DNA of 64,000 nucleotides, from assembly GCA_900470285.1 (NCBI GenBank), contig UCAG01000004.1, positions 1 through 64,000 on the forward strand. The letters are read 5' to 3'. Source of the stretch: Hyphomicrobiales bacterium. Its GTDB lineage: Bacteria; Pseudomonadota; Alphaproteobacteria; Rhizobiales; Rhizobiaceae. Shown piece after piece: positions 16,414-25,005 of the stretch (positions are counted from its first letter, which is position 1; the number at the start of each line of letters is the position of its first letter). The notes under the pieces are model-generated. The model worked only from the letters and a program-made list of their open reading frames with translations. It was not told the origin of the DNA and did not search any database. The translations under genes were made by a program, and so were the position numbers.

Positions 16414-18621
16414 ATGTCTGTTGTCAGACACTGTCTGCGCGCATCTTTTGCCGGTACCATTTTGAGCCTATCGGGTTTGAGCATTGCCGGTCTCGGGATT
16501 TTTACTGGTATGGCTGCGGCGCAGCAGCGTGAAGTCGCCGCACAGGATGCGGCAAAAGATAAGGCTGCGGGCAGTACCACGCAGTTGCAAACAATTACAG
16601 TGACCGGTGGTTTGAACGGACCTTTTGTTCAGGGTGACGGAATATACCGCGCACCCGCAGCAGTCAGCTCTGTGAGCCGTAATACGCTGCAGGAGCGATT
16701 TGGCGGCGATCCGCAGGCTGCGTTGCGCTCGACACCCGGTGTATTCACCCGCCAGCAGTCCAGTCAGCCCGGCATTGAGGTGAATATTCGCGGGATGAGC
16801 GGTTTTGGCCGTGTGAATGCGATGATTGACGGTGTGCCGCAGACATTCCGTAATGTGGCAGGCCATGCCTCATCCGGCGGTACCTTGCTCTATGTGCAGC
16901 CGGAACTGCTTGGCGGCATTGATGTGAGCAAAGGTGCCGTGGGAGGCGCCGCCGGTATGGGGACTCTGAGCGGCGCCGCAAATTTCCGCACACTTGATTT
17001 TGACGATATTGTCTTACCGGGCCGTGATGTCGGCGTGCTGACACGCTGGAAAGCCGGAACCAACGGGTTCCGCGGTTCCGGTATGCTGGCAGGCGCTGCA
17101 CGTGCCAACCTGAACAATGATAAATCCAGCAATGTCAGTATTCTCGGTGCTTTTGCACGCACATCCTTCGGTACATTTAAAAACGGTGACGGCGTTTATG
17201 TGGATAGCGGGCGCGATGCCACCAACCGTCCGGGTGGCGGCCTGATCAAATTTGAAATTGCACCATCCTCCGAGCACAATCTCAAACTTGGTGCGCGCTG
17301 GTATGAGAACCGGTTTACCTATGCCAATTACGAGCAGGATCTGAAGAATGCATCTTATACTGCAAATTATGCCTATACGCCGGATGATAATGACTGGATC
17401 GACCTGAAGGTGAATGCCTATTATAACCGCACCAATATGGACTATGCAGCGACCGGCGGCAGCTATCGGGGACGCAAAACCGATGATCGCGGCTATGGTT
17501 TTGACATTTCCAATACCAGCAAAACAATGCTGAGTGATGATGTACAGCTCAAGCTGTTCTATGGCGGGTCTTTCGGCAGTGATGAATATCTCATCAACAG
17601 CTATCGCGGTGCCAACCCTCCCGGTACTTTAAAGAAATCCAGCGGTTTTACCGATGCAACTTTGTCGTGGAATATTTTCACGCTGACCGGCGGTCTGCGT
17701 TACGATCACTGGAATGTTGAAGGCTATCAGCCGGCTTATGCGGCAGGCACAGGGGACTGTCCTGCAGGAGGACCTGCCTGCGGCAACAAGGATATTGAGC
17801 GCAGCAGCGGCAAATGGTTGCCGAAAGTCTCTCTGACCGCGCAACCTTATGACGGATTGGAGCTTTATGCGACTTATGCCCATACTTTCCGCCCGCCGAC
17901 GGTACAGGAAATGTTCTTCTCGCTGATACCGATTGGCGCGGGACTCGGCAGTGGTATTGCCAATAATCTCAATCTTGAACCGGAATATAGCAAAGGCTGG
18001 GATATCGGGGTTAATTTCACAGAAGACGGCTTGTTACGCAGCGATGACAAGTTCCGTCTGAAAACCGGCTTCTTTCACAATTCTATTGAGAATTTCGTCG
18101 TCAATGATTTTGTCGATGTACCCAATCGCGGGCCGACAGCGATGTGGATCAACCGCCCCGGCATTACCAAAATGTATGGCTGGGAGATTGAAGGCAGCTA
18201 TGATCTCGGCTTTTTCTATACCAATGTTTCTTATACCAAAGCCACAACAGATCAGCCGATTGGTGAGGGGGCCGGTGCGGGGAATGGTGATGCCTTCATG
18301 ATACCGGATCAGTATGGCACGCTTGATGCCGGTTTCCGTCTGTTTGATGAGAAGCTGACACTGGGGGCACAGGCGCGTTATTTCGGCAAAAGCAGCTATG
18401 CCGGATTTGGTACGGATTTTGGCCAGAAATTCGCACTGCCAAGCTATATTCTCTATGATCTCTACGGTTCTTATAAGCTGAAGGAAAATGCGGAATTGTT
18501 CTTCTCGGTCGAGAATGTGGCCAATAAGAATTATCGCGTGGCTGTGTCGGGGCCATTGGGTGAGAATGAATATTCAGGAAAAGGCCGCAGCTTTATATTC
18601 GGAGCGAGTGCCAAATTCTGA
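16414..18621 (+). CDS. TonB-dependent outer-membrane receptor, haem/haemoglobin type
   Basis: A 735-residue outer-membrane importer. It has a signal peptide (residues 1-36), a TonB box-like ITVTG at 61-65, a plug domain (RSTPGVFTRQQ, VNIRGM) and a 22-strand barrel ending in the usual aromatic C-terminus (GASAKF). Haem-receptor landmarks appear as FRPPTVQEMF at 492-501 and NLNLEPE at 519-525. No His lies between these two boxes, although classical haem receptors have one. The start at 16414 follows AAAGGGGG. Brucella BhuA and rhizobial ShmR-like receptors are the closest roles I can suggest. No haem ABC transporter is adjacent. Confidence 0.75.
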   Translation: MSVVRHCLRASFAGTILSLSGLSIAGLGIFTGMAAAQQREVAAQDAAKDKAAGSTTQLQTITVTGGLNGPFVQGDGIYRAPAAVSSVSRNTLQERFGGDPQAALRSTPGVFTRQQSSQPGIEVNIRGMSGFGRVNAMIDGVPQTFRNVAGHASSGGTLLYVQPELLGGIDVSKGAVGGAAGMGTLSGAANFRTLDFDDIVLPGRDVGVLTRWKAGTNGFRGSGMLAGAARANLNNDKSSNVSILGAFARTSFGTFKNGDGVYVDSGRDATNRPGGGLIKFEIAPSSEHNLKLGARWYENRFTYANYEQDLKNASYTANYAYTPDDNDWIDLKVNAYYNRTNMDYAATGGSYRGRKTDDRGYGFDISNTSKTMLSDDVQLKLFYGGSFGSDEYLINSYRGANPPGTLKKSSGFTDATLSWNIFTLTGGLRYDHWNVEGYQPAYAAGTGDCPAGGPACGNKDIERSSGKWLPKVSLTAQPYDGLELYATYAHTFRPPTVQEMFFSLIPIGAGLGSGIANNLNLEPEYSKGWDIGVNFTEDGLLRSDDKFRLKTGFFHNSIENFVVNDFVDVPNRGPTAMWINRPGITKMYGWEIEGSYDLGFFYTNVSYTKATTDQPIGEGAGAGNGDAFMIPDQYGTLDAGFRLFDEKLTLGAQARYFGKSSYAGFGTDFGQKFALPSYILYDLYGSYKLKENAELFFSVENVANKNYRVAVSGPLGENEYSGKGRSFIFGASAKF

Positions 18622-18647
18622 TCCCTGTGACTTTATTGACTTCAAAG

Positions 18648-18677
18648 AACCGCCGGACAATTTCCGGCGGTTTTTTT
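18648..18677 (+). terminator. Terminator after the receptor gene
   Basis: AACCGCCGGA/TCCGGCGGTT stem followed by a run of T, 26 bases after the stop. Confidence 0.9.
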
Positions 18678-18832
18678 ATTGCATGAAGAAAAAATTCACA
18701 GTTGCGTCAAAATAGCCAGTTCGTCTTTTTTCAATGTTGCCTATGGTACGGGCATAAGGTTCGCTGACAGCTTGCACATTGATTTTACAGGCTGTTTGAA
18801 TTTTTCAGTGTGATTATTACACCGAACCATGC

Positions 18833-20497
18833 ATGATGGAGCATCTGCTTCGGATAGGAAATTCTGCGGTGTCGCAAAGTGTATCCCCTTTAGCTCCGTT
18901 TAAACATAAAGCTTTTCGCTCTTTATGGACTGCAACGCTTGCTTCCAATCTTGGCGGGCTGATCCAGACTGTTGGTGCAGGCTGGATGATGACGACCATC
19001 GCGCAATCCTCCAATATGGTGGCGCTGGTACAGGCTTCCACCACTTTGCCGGTGATGTTTTTCTCGCTGTTTGCCGGTGCTCTGGCGGATAATTTTGACC
19101 GCCGCCGTATCATGCTGATTGCACAGTTTATGATGTTGCTGGTGTCGCTGATGCTGGCGATTTTTGGCTATATGGGCTGGCTTACGCCATGGCTTTTGCT
19201 GAGTTTTACATTCCTGATCGGCTGTGGCGGAGCCTTGCACAATCCGTCATGGCAGGCATCAATGGGGGACATTGTACCCCGCTCTGATCTGCCGGGGGCG
19301 GTGGCACTCAACAGCATGAGCTTTAATGCTATGCGCAGTATCGGCCCTGCGATCGGTGGTTTTATCGTGGCCGTTGCCGGTGCTGCTTTTGCCTTTATCA
19401 TCAATGCTGTCAGTTATATTCCGCTGATTATTGCACTGCTGCGCTGGAAGCCGCAGGTTGCAAAATCCACACTACCGCGTGAGACCTTTGGGCGTGCCGT
19501 TTCCGCTGGTCTGCGCTATGTTTCCATGTCTCCGAACCTGATCAAGGTGATGTTTCGTGGTTTCCTGTTCGGTCTTTCAGCCATTGTTGTGCTGGCTCTG
19601 TTGCCGCTGGTCGCCCGCGATCTGGTGCAGGGCACGGCGCTGACCTATGGTATTATGCTCGGCGCTTTCGGACTTGGTGCGATTGCCGGTGCTTTCACTT
19701 CCGGTGAGTTACGCGAGAAATTCGCTAATGAAACCATTGTGCGCGGTGCATTCATCGCCTTTGGTATCAGTGTTTATCTGTTGTCCTACAGTCATTCGGT
19801 TATTTTAACCTGCTTGTTGTTGCTGCCTGCCGGTGCGTCATGGGTTCTGGCTTTGTCGCTGTTCAATGTAACAGTGCAATTGTCTACGCCGCGCTGGGTG
19901 GTGGGACGTGCTCTGGCGCTTTATCAAACTGCTACTTTCGGCGGTATGGCCGCTGGCAGCTGGCTCTGGGGTTCTGTGGCTGACGGCTATGGGCCTGAGG
20001 CGGCGCTGAGTGTTGCTGCCTTCACGCTGGTTGGCGGAGCGCTGGTCGGACTGGTGTTCAAACTGCCGGAATTCGACAAGCTCAATCTTGATCCGCTCAA
20101 TTCGTTTTCTGAGCCGCAATTGCGTCTGGACATCCGCCCGCGCAGCGGTCCTATTATGGTGATGGTGGATTATCATATTGAGCATCATAATGTTCATGCA
20201 TTTCTGGAGGCGATGGCTGCGCGTCGCCGTATCCGTATTCGTGACGGTGCACAGCAATGGGCTCTGCTACGCGATCTGGAAAATCCGGATATCTGGACGG
20301 AAACCTATCATGTGCCGACATGGGTGGAATATGTCCGCCATAATCAGCGCCGTACCTATGCGGATGCTGCGGTATCCGAGAAATTACTGTCGTTGCATAA
20401 AGGGCCGGAAAAACCGCGTGTCCATCGTATGATCGAACGCCAGACTGTGCCTTTGCATGATGATATGCCTTTGAAACCGCATATTGAAATCACCTGA
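18833..20497 (+). CDS. MFS transporter of the EntS/MFS_3 family
   Basis: A 554-residue protein with about twelve membrane segments in the first 410 residues and a roughly 120-residue soluble C-terminal tail (VDYHIEHHNVHAFLEAMAARRRIRIRDG onward) typical of the MFS_3 family. EntS-like members export siderophores or other small molecules. It lies downstream of the TonB receptor but has its own upstream region after a strong terminator, so the link to iron is only by position. Several ATG codons cluster at the start, and the first was used. Confidence 0.85.
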   Translation: MMEHLLRIGNSAVSQSVSPLAPFKHKAFRSLWTATLASNLGGLIQTVGAGWMMTTIAQSSNMVALVQASTTLPVMFFSLFAGALADNFDRRRIMLIAQFMMLLVSLMLAIFGYMGWLTPWLLLSFTFLIGCGGALHNPSWQASMGDIVPRSDLPGAVALNSMSFNAMRSIGPAIGGFIVAVAGAAFAFIINAVSYIPLIIALLRWKPQVAKSTLPRETFGRAVSAGLRYVSMSPNLIKVMFRGFLFGLSAIVVLALLPLVARDLVQGTALTYGIMLGAFGLGAIAGAFTSGELREKFANETIVRGAFIAFGISVYLLSYSHSVILTCLLLLPAGASWVLALSLFNVTVQLSTPRWVVGRALALYQTATFGGMAAGSWLWGSVADGYGPEAALSVAAFTLVGGALVGLVFKLPEFDKLNLDPLNSFSEPQLRLDIRPRSGPIMVMVDYHIEHHNVHAFLEAMAARRRIRIRDGAQQWALLRDLENPDIWTETYHVPTWVEYVRHNQRRTYADAAVSEKLLSLHKGPEKPRVHRMIERQTVPLHDDMPLKPHIEIT

Positions 20498-20520
20498 CTG
20501 GTGCGCAAGTCGGAAAATTA

Positions 20521-20555
20521 AAAACGCCGGTCTGTTTGCAACGGACCGGCGTTTT
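20521..20555 (+). terminator. Terminator after the MFS gene
   Basis: A 12-bp perfect stem AAAACGCCGGTC/GACCGGCGTTTT with an 11-base loop and a T-rich tail. Confidence 0.85.
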
Positions 20556-20690
20556 GTGTTTTCGGGCACTTTCTTGGCCGAAATGAAATATTTTATGGCA
20601 CCATGACAGAATGACGCCAGCATGATAAAACTATACTAATTATCTCATATTTTAACGCCTATTACAGGTGTATAGTTTATGAGGCAGACT

Positions 20691-21086
20691 ATGCAGATTG
20701 ATATTCAGGACTTTCCGCTGGTACGGATGGATTATTCCGGTGCTGGTCATCAGACGATTGAAGAGACATTACAGATTTTTGAGCAATGCCTGCAACGCAA
20801 GCAAGCTTTTGTTTTTCTTGGCTGGGGTGCTGATTTTGACAAGGATCCGGGCGAAAGTGTTGCTGACCGCCGTGCTGTCTCGCTGTGGATGAAACAGAAC
20901 AAAGCTGATTTACGTGATTACGTGAAGGCGATGTATTATGTGGAACAGAGCTCAGTTAAACGGCTGGCCGCAAAAGCCTTTTCTGTCATTTATGGTAAGT
21001 TCTGGGGACATCCGATGATCGTCACGGAGAACCGCGATGATGCGGTGCGTCAGGCTTATGAGCTTTTAGGATTATCATCAGAGTAA
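20691..21086 (+). CDS. Small cytoplasmic hypothetical protein
   Basis: A 131-residue protein with no signal peptide or membrane segment. The sequence (MQIDIQDFPLVRMDYSG, FVFLGWGADF, a KAMYYVEQSS strand and a C-terminal TENRDDAVRQAYELLG helix) suggests a small alpha/beta domain resembling STAS/SpoIIAA-like proteins; this is inference. The start at 20691 has GAGG six bases upstream; an ATG at 20679 is in frame. It ends ten bases before an AraC-type regulator, so the two form an operon and may share a function. Confidence 0.7.
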   Translation: MQIDIQDFPLVRMDYSGAGHQTIEETLQIFEQCLQRKQAFVFLGWGADFDKDPGESVADRRAVSLWMKQNKADLRDYVKAMYYVEQSSVKRLAAKAFSVIYGKFWGHPMIVTENRDDAVRQAYELLGLSSE

Positions 21087-21096
21087 CGGTGATTTC

Positions 21097-21921
21097 ATGT
21101 TTTTTACAACGAGTTTCCCTGATTATGCTTTGCCGGATCAGATCGATCGCCCCGTGGTTGTGATGGGCTTATCGATGGTTGTTGATGGCTGGGAGTTTCC
21201 GCGCCATTCGCATCGTAAAGCGCAGCTTTTATTCAGTGCCAGCGGTGTGGTGACCGTTGAGACGGATAGTGGTGTCTGGGTTGTGCCGCCGCAATGTGCG
21301 GTCTGGATACCGGGCGGGCTATTTCATAAAGCCAGAAGCTCCGGCGAGGCACGCGGTTTCGGTCTGTTTGTTGCGCCGGACGTGGTTGACGGTTTGCCGG
21401 AGACGTGTTGCAGCGTTTCCGTCTCACCTTTGCTGCAAAGCCTGCTGGAAAAAGCTGCGGGTTTTGATCCCTGTTATGATGAAGATGGTGCAGAGGGCAG
21501 GCTCATCGGTGTGTTGCTGGATGAATTGGTGGCTGCACCGCTTGAACAGTTGCATCTGCCGATACCGGCGGACAGCCGTTTGCGTAAACTGACCGATATT
21601 TTGCTGGATGATCCGGCAAGCCATGCGACACTGGAAGAATGGGCACATCGTATCGGCATGAGCGAACGTAGTCTGAGCCGGTTATTCAGCCATGAAACGG
21701 GCATGAGTGTCGGGCGCTGGCGGCGGCAATTGCATGTGATAACCGGTGTGCAATTATTGACACAGGGGCGATCTATCCAGTCGGTGGCTTTTGATCTGGG
21801 CTATGAGAGTGCCGGTGCTTTTGTCACTATGTTCCGCAAAGCGGTCGGCACGCCACCAGGGCGATTTCTGGCCGAGCGACGCTCGTCATGGAACCTCTTT
21901 CGCGGGGCTGTCTTACAGTAA
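21097..21921 (+). CDS. AraC-family transcriptional regulator with cupin sensor
   Basis: A 274-residue regulator. The N-terminal cupin-like part (FPRHSHRKAQLLFSASGVVTVET, around residues 30-52) should bind a small ligand, and the C-terminus carries two helix-turn-helix motifs (TLEEWAHRIGMSERSLSRLFSHETGMSVGRWRRQ and IQSVAFDLGYESAGAFVTMFRKAVGTPPGRF). It is cotranscribed with the small protein upstream. The target genes are not evident; the neighbouring MFS exporter is one candidate. Confidence 0.9.
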   Translation: MFFTTSFPDYALPDQIDRPVVVMGLSMVVDGWEFPRHSHRKAQLLFSASGVVTVETDSGVWVVPPQCAVWIPGGLFHKARSSGEARGFGLFVAPDVVDGLPETCCSVSVSPLLQSLLEKAAGFDPCYDEDGAEGRLIGVLLDELVAAPLEQLHLPIPADSRLRKLTDILLDDPASHATLEEWAHRIGMSERSLSRLFSHETGMSVGRWRRQLHVITGVQLLTQGRSIQSVAFDLGYESAGAFVTMFRKAVGTPPGRFLAERRSSWNLFRGAVLQ

Positions 21922-21927
21922 CCGTTA

Positions 21928-22024
21928 GAGCATTTTCAGTTTAGACAAATATTAAAAATGCTCTGACTAGTTATGATTTACGCGCATCTTATCCGAAAAC
22001 CGCTTCACACTTTTCGGGATGCGC
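21928..22024 (+). repeat. Composite double-palindrome repeat, family 1
   Basis: Palindrome one has GAGCATTTT/AAAATGCTC ends (21928-21963). Palindrome two has GCGCATC...GATGCGC ends with CCGAAAA/TTTTCGG inside (21982-22024). It abuts the stop of the cytidylyltransferase gene. Architecture is the same as at 60912-61009 and, inverted, at 6355-6449. Confidence 0.85.
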
Positions 22025-22957
22025 TCAAGTCCAGAAATAGCGGATCAGGTGGAAGAACACAGGGGCTGCAAAAACTAGACTATCGGCACGGTCCATCATA
22101 CCGCCATGCCCCTCAATCATATGCCCCCAGTCTTTGACACCGCGGTCACGTTTGATCGCTGAAGCGACAAGGCCTCCGAAAAAACCCATAATACAGGCAA
22201 TGGCTGCAAGACCACCTGCCTGTAGCGGAGAAAAAGGTGTGAGCCATGAAAGCGCTGCCCCCAGCAAAGATGCGCTGGCCACGCCGCCGATCAGCCCTTC
22301 CCAAGTTTTGGACGGGGAAACTTTTGGCGAAATACGGTGTTTACCGAATAATTTGCCGAAGATGAATTGCAGTACATCACAGCCCTGCACCACGGCAATC
22401 AGAAAGGCAATCAGCAGCATTTGCCGGCCTTCAAAGCCTTCAATATGCAATGTCGCCAGCGCAGGCACATGACTGATGCAATAGACCGAGAGCATAATGC
22501 CCCATTGCTGCTCGGAAATACGCTCAAGAAACCGGCTGGTATTACCCCAAAGTGCTGTGAGCACCGACATAGCCAGAAATACATAAACGGGAATGAAGAT
22601 GGAATAGAGCCCGTACCATTCCACCCAGACCAGATAATATTGCACTGGAATAACAATCAGGAAGGCACCGAGCAACAGCCAGTGATCGCTGCGATGCGTA
22701 TGGGTGAGAGTTACATATTCCCGAAGCGCTGCGAAAGAGACCAGTCCGAACAGAATAACCACACCGGTTTTGCCAAACAGAAAAGCGATGCTGATCGCGG
22801 CAATCATAATCCACCACGCACGGATGCGTGCATTGATATTGCTGAGTGTGGAAGGCAATGGTTTGGCACTGCGCCAGCTGATTAATGCGGCAGCAAGGCT
22901 TGCGACTGATAACAGCACAACCAGTCCGATCAGCAGAAGATTGGTTTCTTCAGTCAC
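22025..22957 (-). CDS. ynbB: Phosphatidate cytidylyltransferase-like protein (YnbB-like)
   Basis: A 310-residue multi-pass membrane protein with the CdsA-family C-terminal signature (SPKSTWEG-like SPSKTWEGLIGG, and KDWGHMIEGHGGMMDRADSLVF near residues 275-297), which makes CDP-activated lipid from CTP and a phosphatidate. It is last in a minus-strand operon with an acyltransferase, a PAP2/tyrosine-phosphatase fusion and a hydrolase/methyltransferase fusion, so it is the YnbB-type paralogue and not the housekeeping CdsA. It overlaps the acyltransferase gene by eight bases. Confidence 0.88.
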   Translation of the reverse strand: MTEETNLLLIGLVVLLSVASLAAALISWRSAKPLPSTLSNINARIRAWWIMIAAISIAFLFGKTGVVILFGLVSFAALREYVTLTHTHRSDHWLLLGAFLIVIPVQYYLVWVEWYGLYSIFIPVYVFLAMSVLTALWGNTSRFLERISEQQWGIMLSVYCISHVPALATLHIEGFEGRQMLLIAFLIAVVQGCDVLQFIFGKLFGKHRISPKVSPSKTWEGLIGGVASASLLGAALSWLTPFSPLQAGGLAAIACIMGFFGGLVASAIKRDRGVKDWGHMIEGHGGMMDRADSLVFAAPVFFHLIRYFWT

Positions 22958-23612
22958 GATGTTCTCCGTCGGAATGGGGGCTGAGTGTCAGCAAGGCATG
23001 TTGTGCACGGTGCAGAAAGTTTTTTCGCTCTTCATCCGGTTGCAATTGCAGCGGCGCACCGAAAATCACACGGCATAACAGCGGTACCGGCAGAAATGTG
23101 CCTTTAGGCAAAACGCGGGACATATTCTCAATCCAGCAGGGCACCAGTTCCACATCCGGCCGCGCTTTGGCCAGATGATAAAGACCGGCGCGAAAACGCA
23201 GCAGCGGATCGTCTGTCATATTGCGGGTGCCTTCAGGGAAAAAGATCAGCGACTGGCCGCTGTCAATTGCACGCAGCATCACCAGCAACGGGTCTTCATT
23301 GCGCTCGATCCAGTTCCGCTCCACCAGCACTGTACCAAGCAGGCGGGTGGCAATGAACTGTCGCAGGCGGTTGCTGTTCCAGTAATCAGCACCGGCAACG
23401 GCACGGGTTCTTGCGCGTTCGCCTAAAGGTAACGAGGAGGACAGCAGAATGAAGTCGCCATGGCTGGTGTGGTTGGCGAAATAAATCCGCTGTTTGCGGG
23501 ACGGGACTGTACCACTCCAGATCGGACGCACGCCGGTAATGGCGCGGGAAAAAAAGGCCAGAACCATGCCGGAGAAAATCTGTAATACTGAATGCGAGTC
23601 CGGATCGGCCAT
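22950..23612 (-). CDS. Lysophospholipid acyltransferase (PlsC family)
   Basis: A 220-residue 1-acylglycerol-3-phosphate acyltransferase-type protein with the NHTSHGDF motif (the H-x4-D catalytic pair) near residues 47-54 and FPEGTR around 124-129. It should acylate a lysophosphatidate-like acceptor at the inner membrane. It sits between the phosphatase fusion and the cytidylyltransferase, supplying a logical step: the acylated product can be CDP-activated by the next enzyme. E. coli ynbABCD has no such gene, as far as I recall. No clear ribosome site precedes the ATG, and a start at the Met16 codon is possible. Confidence 0.88.
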   Translation of the reverse strand: MADPDSHSVLQIFSGMVLAFFSRAITGVRPIWSGTVPSRKQRIYFANHTSHGDFILLSSSLPLGERARTRAVAGADYWNSNRLRQFIATRLLGTVLVERNWIERNEDPLLVMLRAIDSGQSLIFFPEGTRNMTDDPLLRFRAGLYHLAKARPDVELVPCWIENMSRVLPKGTFLPVPLLCRVIFGAPLQLQPDEERKNFLHRAQHALLTLSPHSDGEHRD

Positions 23613-23712
23613 AAAGAACAGTCGTTTTTATTTTGCTTCACATTAAATTCAGCAAGTAACAGAATAAAAGCACTTTCCGCAATCATTTCTTATTTTCGTG
23701 AATTACGTTGTT

Positions 23713-25005
23713 TTATTGATGATCCGGATAAAGACGCACCGGCCTGCCGGTTTTGCGGATCAGTTCCTCGGCTTGCTGACTGTTCGCCACATGACCGCTT
23801 TCAACCAGCCAGCGGGCAATGAGATTGGCACTGCGCTGATAGCCCAAAGCACAGCAGATCAGTGTCGGGCGCGGTGCATTATGAATTGCCCTGACTGCGG
23901 CCTGCATGGTGAGAGGCTCCGGCTTTGCGAGATCCATCAGAGGAAAAGCCTGCCAGCGGGGTTTGATATTGCGTGGTGCGATACACTCCGCGGTCATATC
24001 AATGATGCAGGTATAGTTTTGTGTTTCTGAGTGTTTCGGGAAACGGCCGAGATAGAGGCCTTCAGTAATTTTAACCGCTGACGGTTCACGCCATGTCCAT
24101 GCGATACGGTTAAGTCTGAAGAAAATACGCAAAGGCAAAAATAGCCAGAGGGATGCAAGGCTGACGGAGCCGTCGCTGCGTTTCTGGAAGATTTTTGTAC
24201 CGCTACCGCTATAGCCAAAGCTCAGCATCAGCAAGGCCAGTGCAGGCCAGAGCAGCAACAGAATTGCCGGATGCCCGCCGGTGAATGTGAGTGCCAATAA
24301 TACAAGGCCGGCAGCGCCATAAATACGCATGAATTTACGGGACTTGGGATCACGGGTGAAGCGGTAATTCTGCCAGGGTGCATCGCCTTCACGGGGAAAC
24401 AGCCACAGAGCAAAAAGGCCGAGCAAAGCACCAGCCGGAACATCAATGAAATGATGCTGCCAGGTGGTGAGAACAGACAGAGCAATCAGCAGGTACCAGC
24501 CATGCCAGATCATGCGCCAAAATACTGGTAATCTGCCGCGCAGATGATCCCAGATGATGATTGCCAAGGCGATATGCAGCGAAGGTGCCTGATTGAACGG
24601 CTGATCGAAATTGCCGAGCATGGCAAATAACCAGCCGGAAAGGCCGGTTGTTACAGGTTTTTCCCATGTGATGGTCAGCGGAAAAGCAATGAAACAGACA
24701 AAGGCAATGAATTGCGCCGTGAGATAGCGGCCGATCAGCCGGTTTTGTGCTTTTCTGCTGGTGCTGGCCAAAACTGCGACAGCGTAGAACAGATTGAGCG
24801 ACCAATAGGGGATGATCGTCCAGCCCCAGAACGGGATTTGCTTTTCCCAGTCAAAGACAATCTCCGGCACTGCGCCACGCTGTGATGCCAGCCAGTTTGC
24901 CATACCGTATGTTGCATAGAACAGCGGGGCAAGCAGCAGCAGCCATAATATGCCTCGCCGGATTAATACCGGATTTGTTTTATGCACTTCGGGATCAAGC
25001 TGCAT
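23713..25005 (-). CDS. ynbD: PAP2 phosphatase fused to a dual-specificity (tyrosine) phosphatase (YnbD-like)
   Basis: A 430-residue fusion. The N-terminal membrane domain has PAP2 motifs APSLHIA and TTWQHHFIDVPAG (about residues 140-195), expected to dephosphorylate a lipid phosphate outside the membrane. The C-terminal domain has the Cys-x5-Arg loop of protein tyrosine phosphatases (CALGYQRSA, about residue 385). Such fusions can act on phosphatidylglycerol phosphate-like lipids or on proteins. Its start overlaps the stop of the hydrolase/methyltransferase gene (TAATG). The same fusion occurs as YnbD in E. coli. Confidence 0.88.
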   Translation of the reverse strand: MQLDPEVHKTNPVLIRRGILWLLLLAPLFYATYGMANWLASQRGAVPEIVFDWEKQIPFWGWTIIPYWSLNLFYAVAVLASTSRKAQNRLIGRYLTAQFIAFVCFIAFPLTITWEKPVTTGLSGWLFAMLGNFDQPFNQAPSLHIALAIIIWDHLRGRLPVFWRMIWHGWYLLIALSVLTTWQHHFIDVPAGALLGLFALWLFPREGDAPWQNYRFTRDPKSRKFMRIYGAAGLVLLALTFTGGHPAILLLLWPALALLMLSFGYSGSGTKIFQKRSDGSVSLASLWLFLPLRIFFRLNRIAWTWREPSAVKITEGLYLGRFPKHSETQNYTCIIDMTAECIAPRNIKPRWQAFPLMDLAKPEPLTMQAAVRAIHNAPRPTLICCALGYQRSANLIARWLVESGHVANSQQAEELIRKTGRPVRLYPDHQ

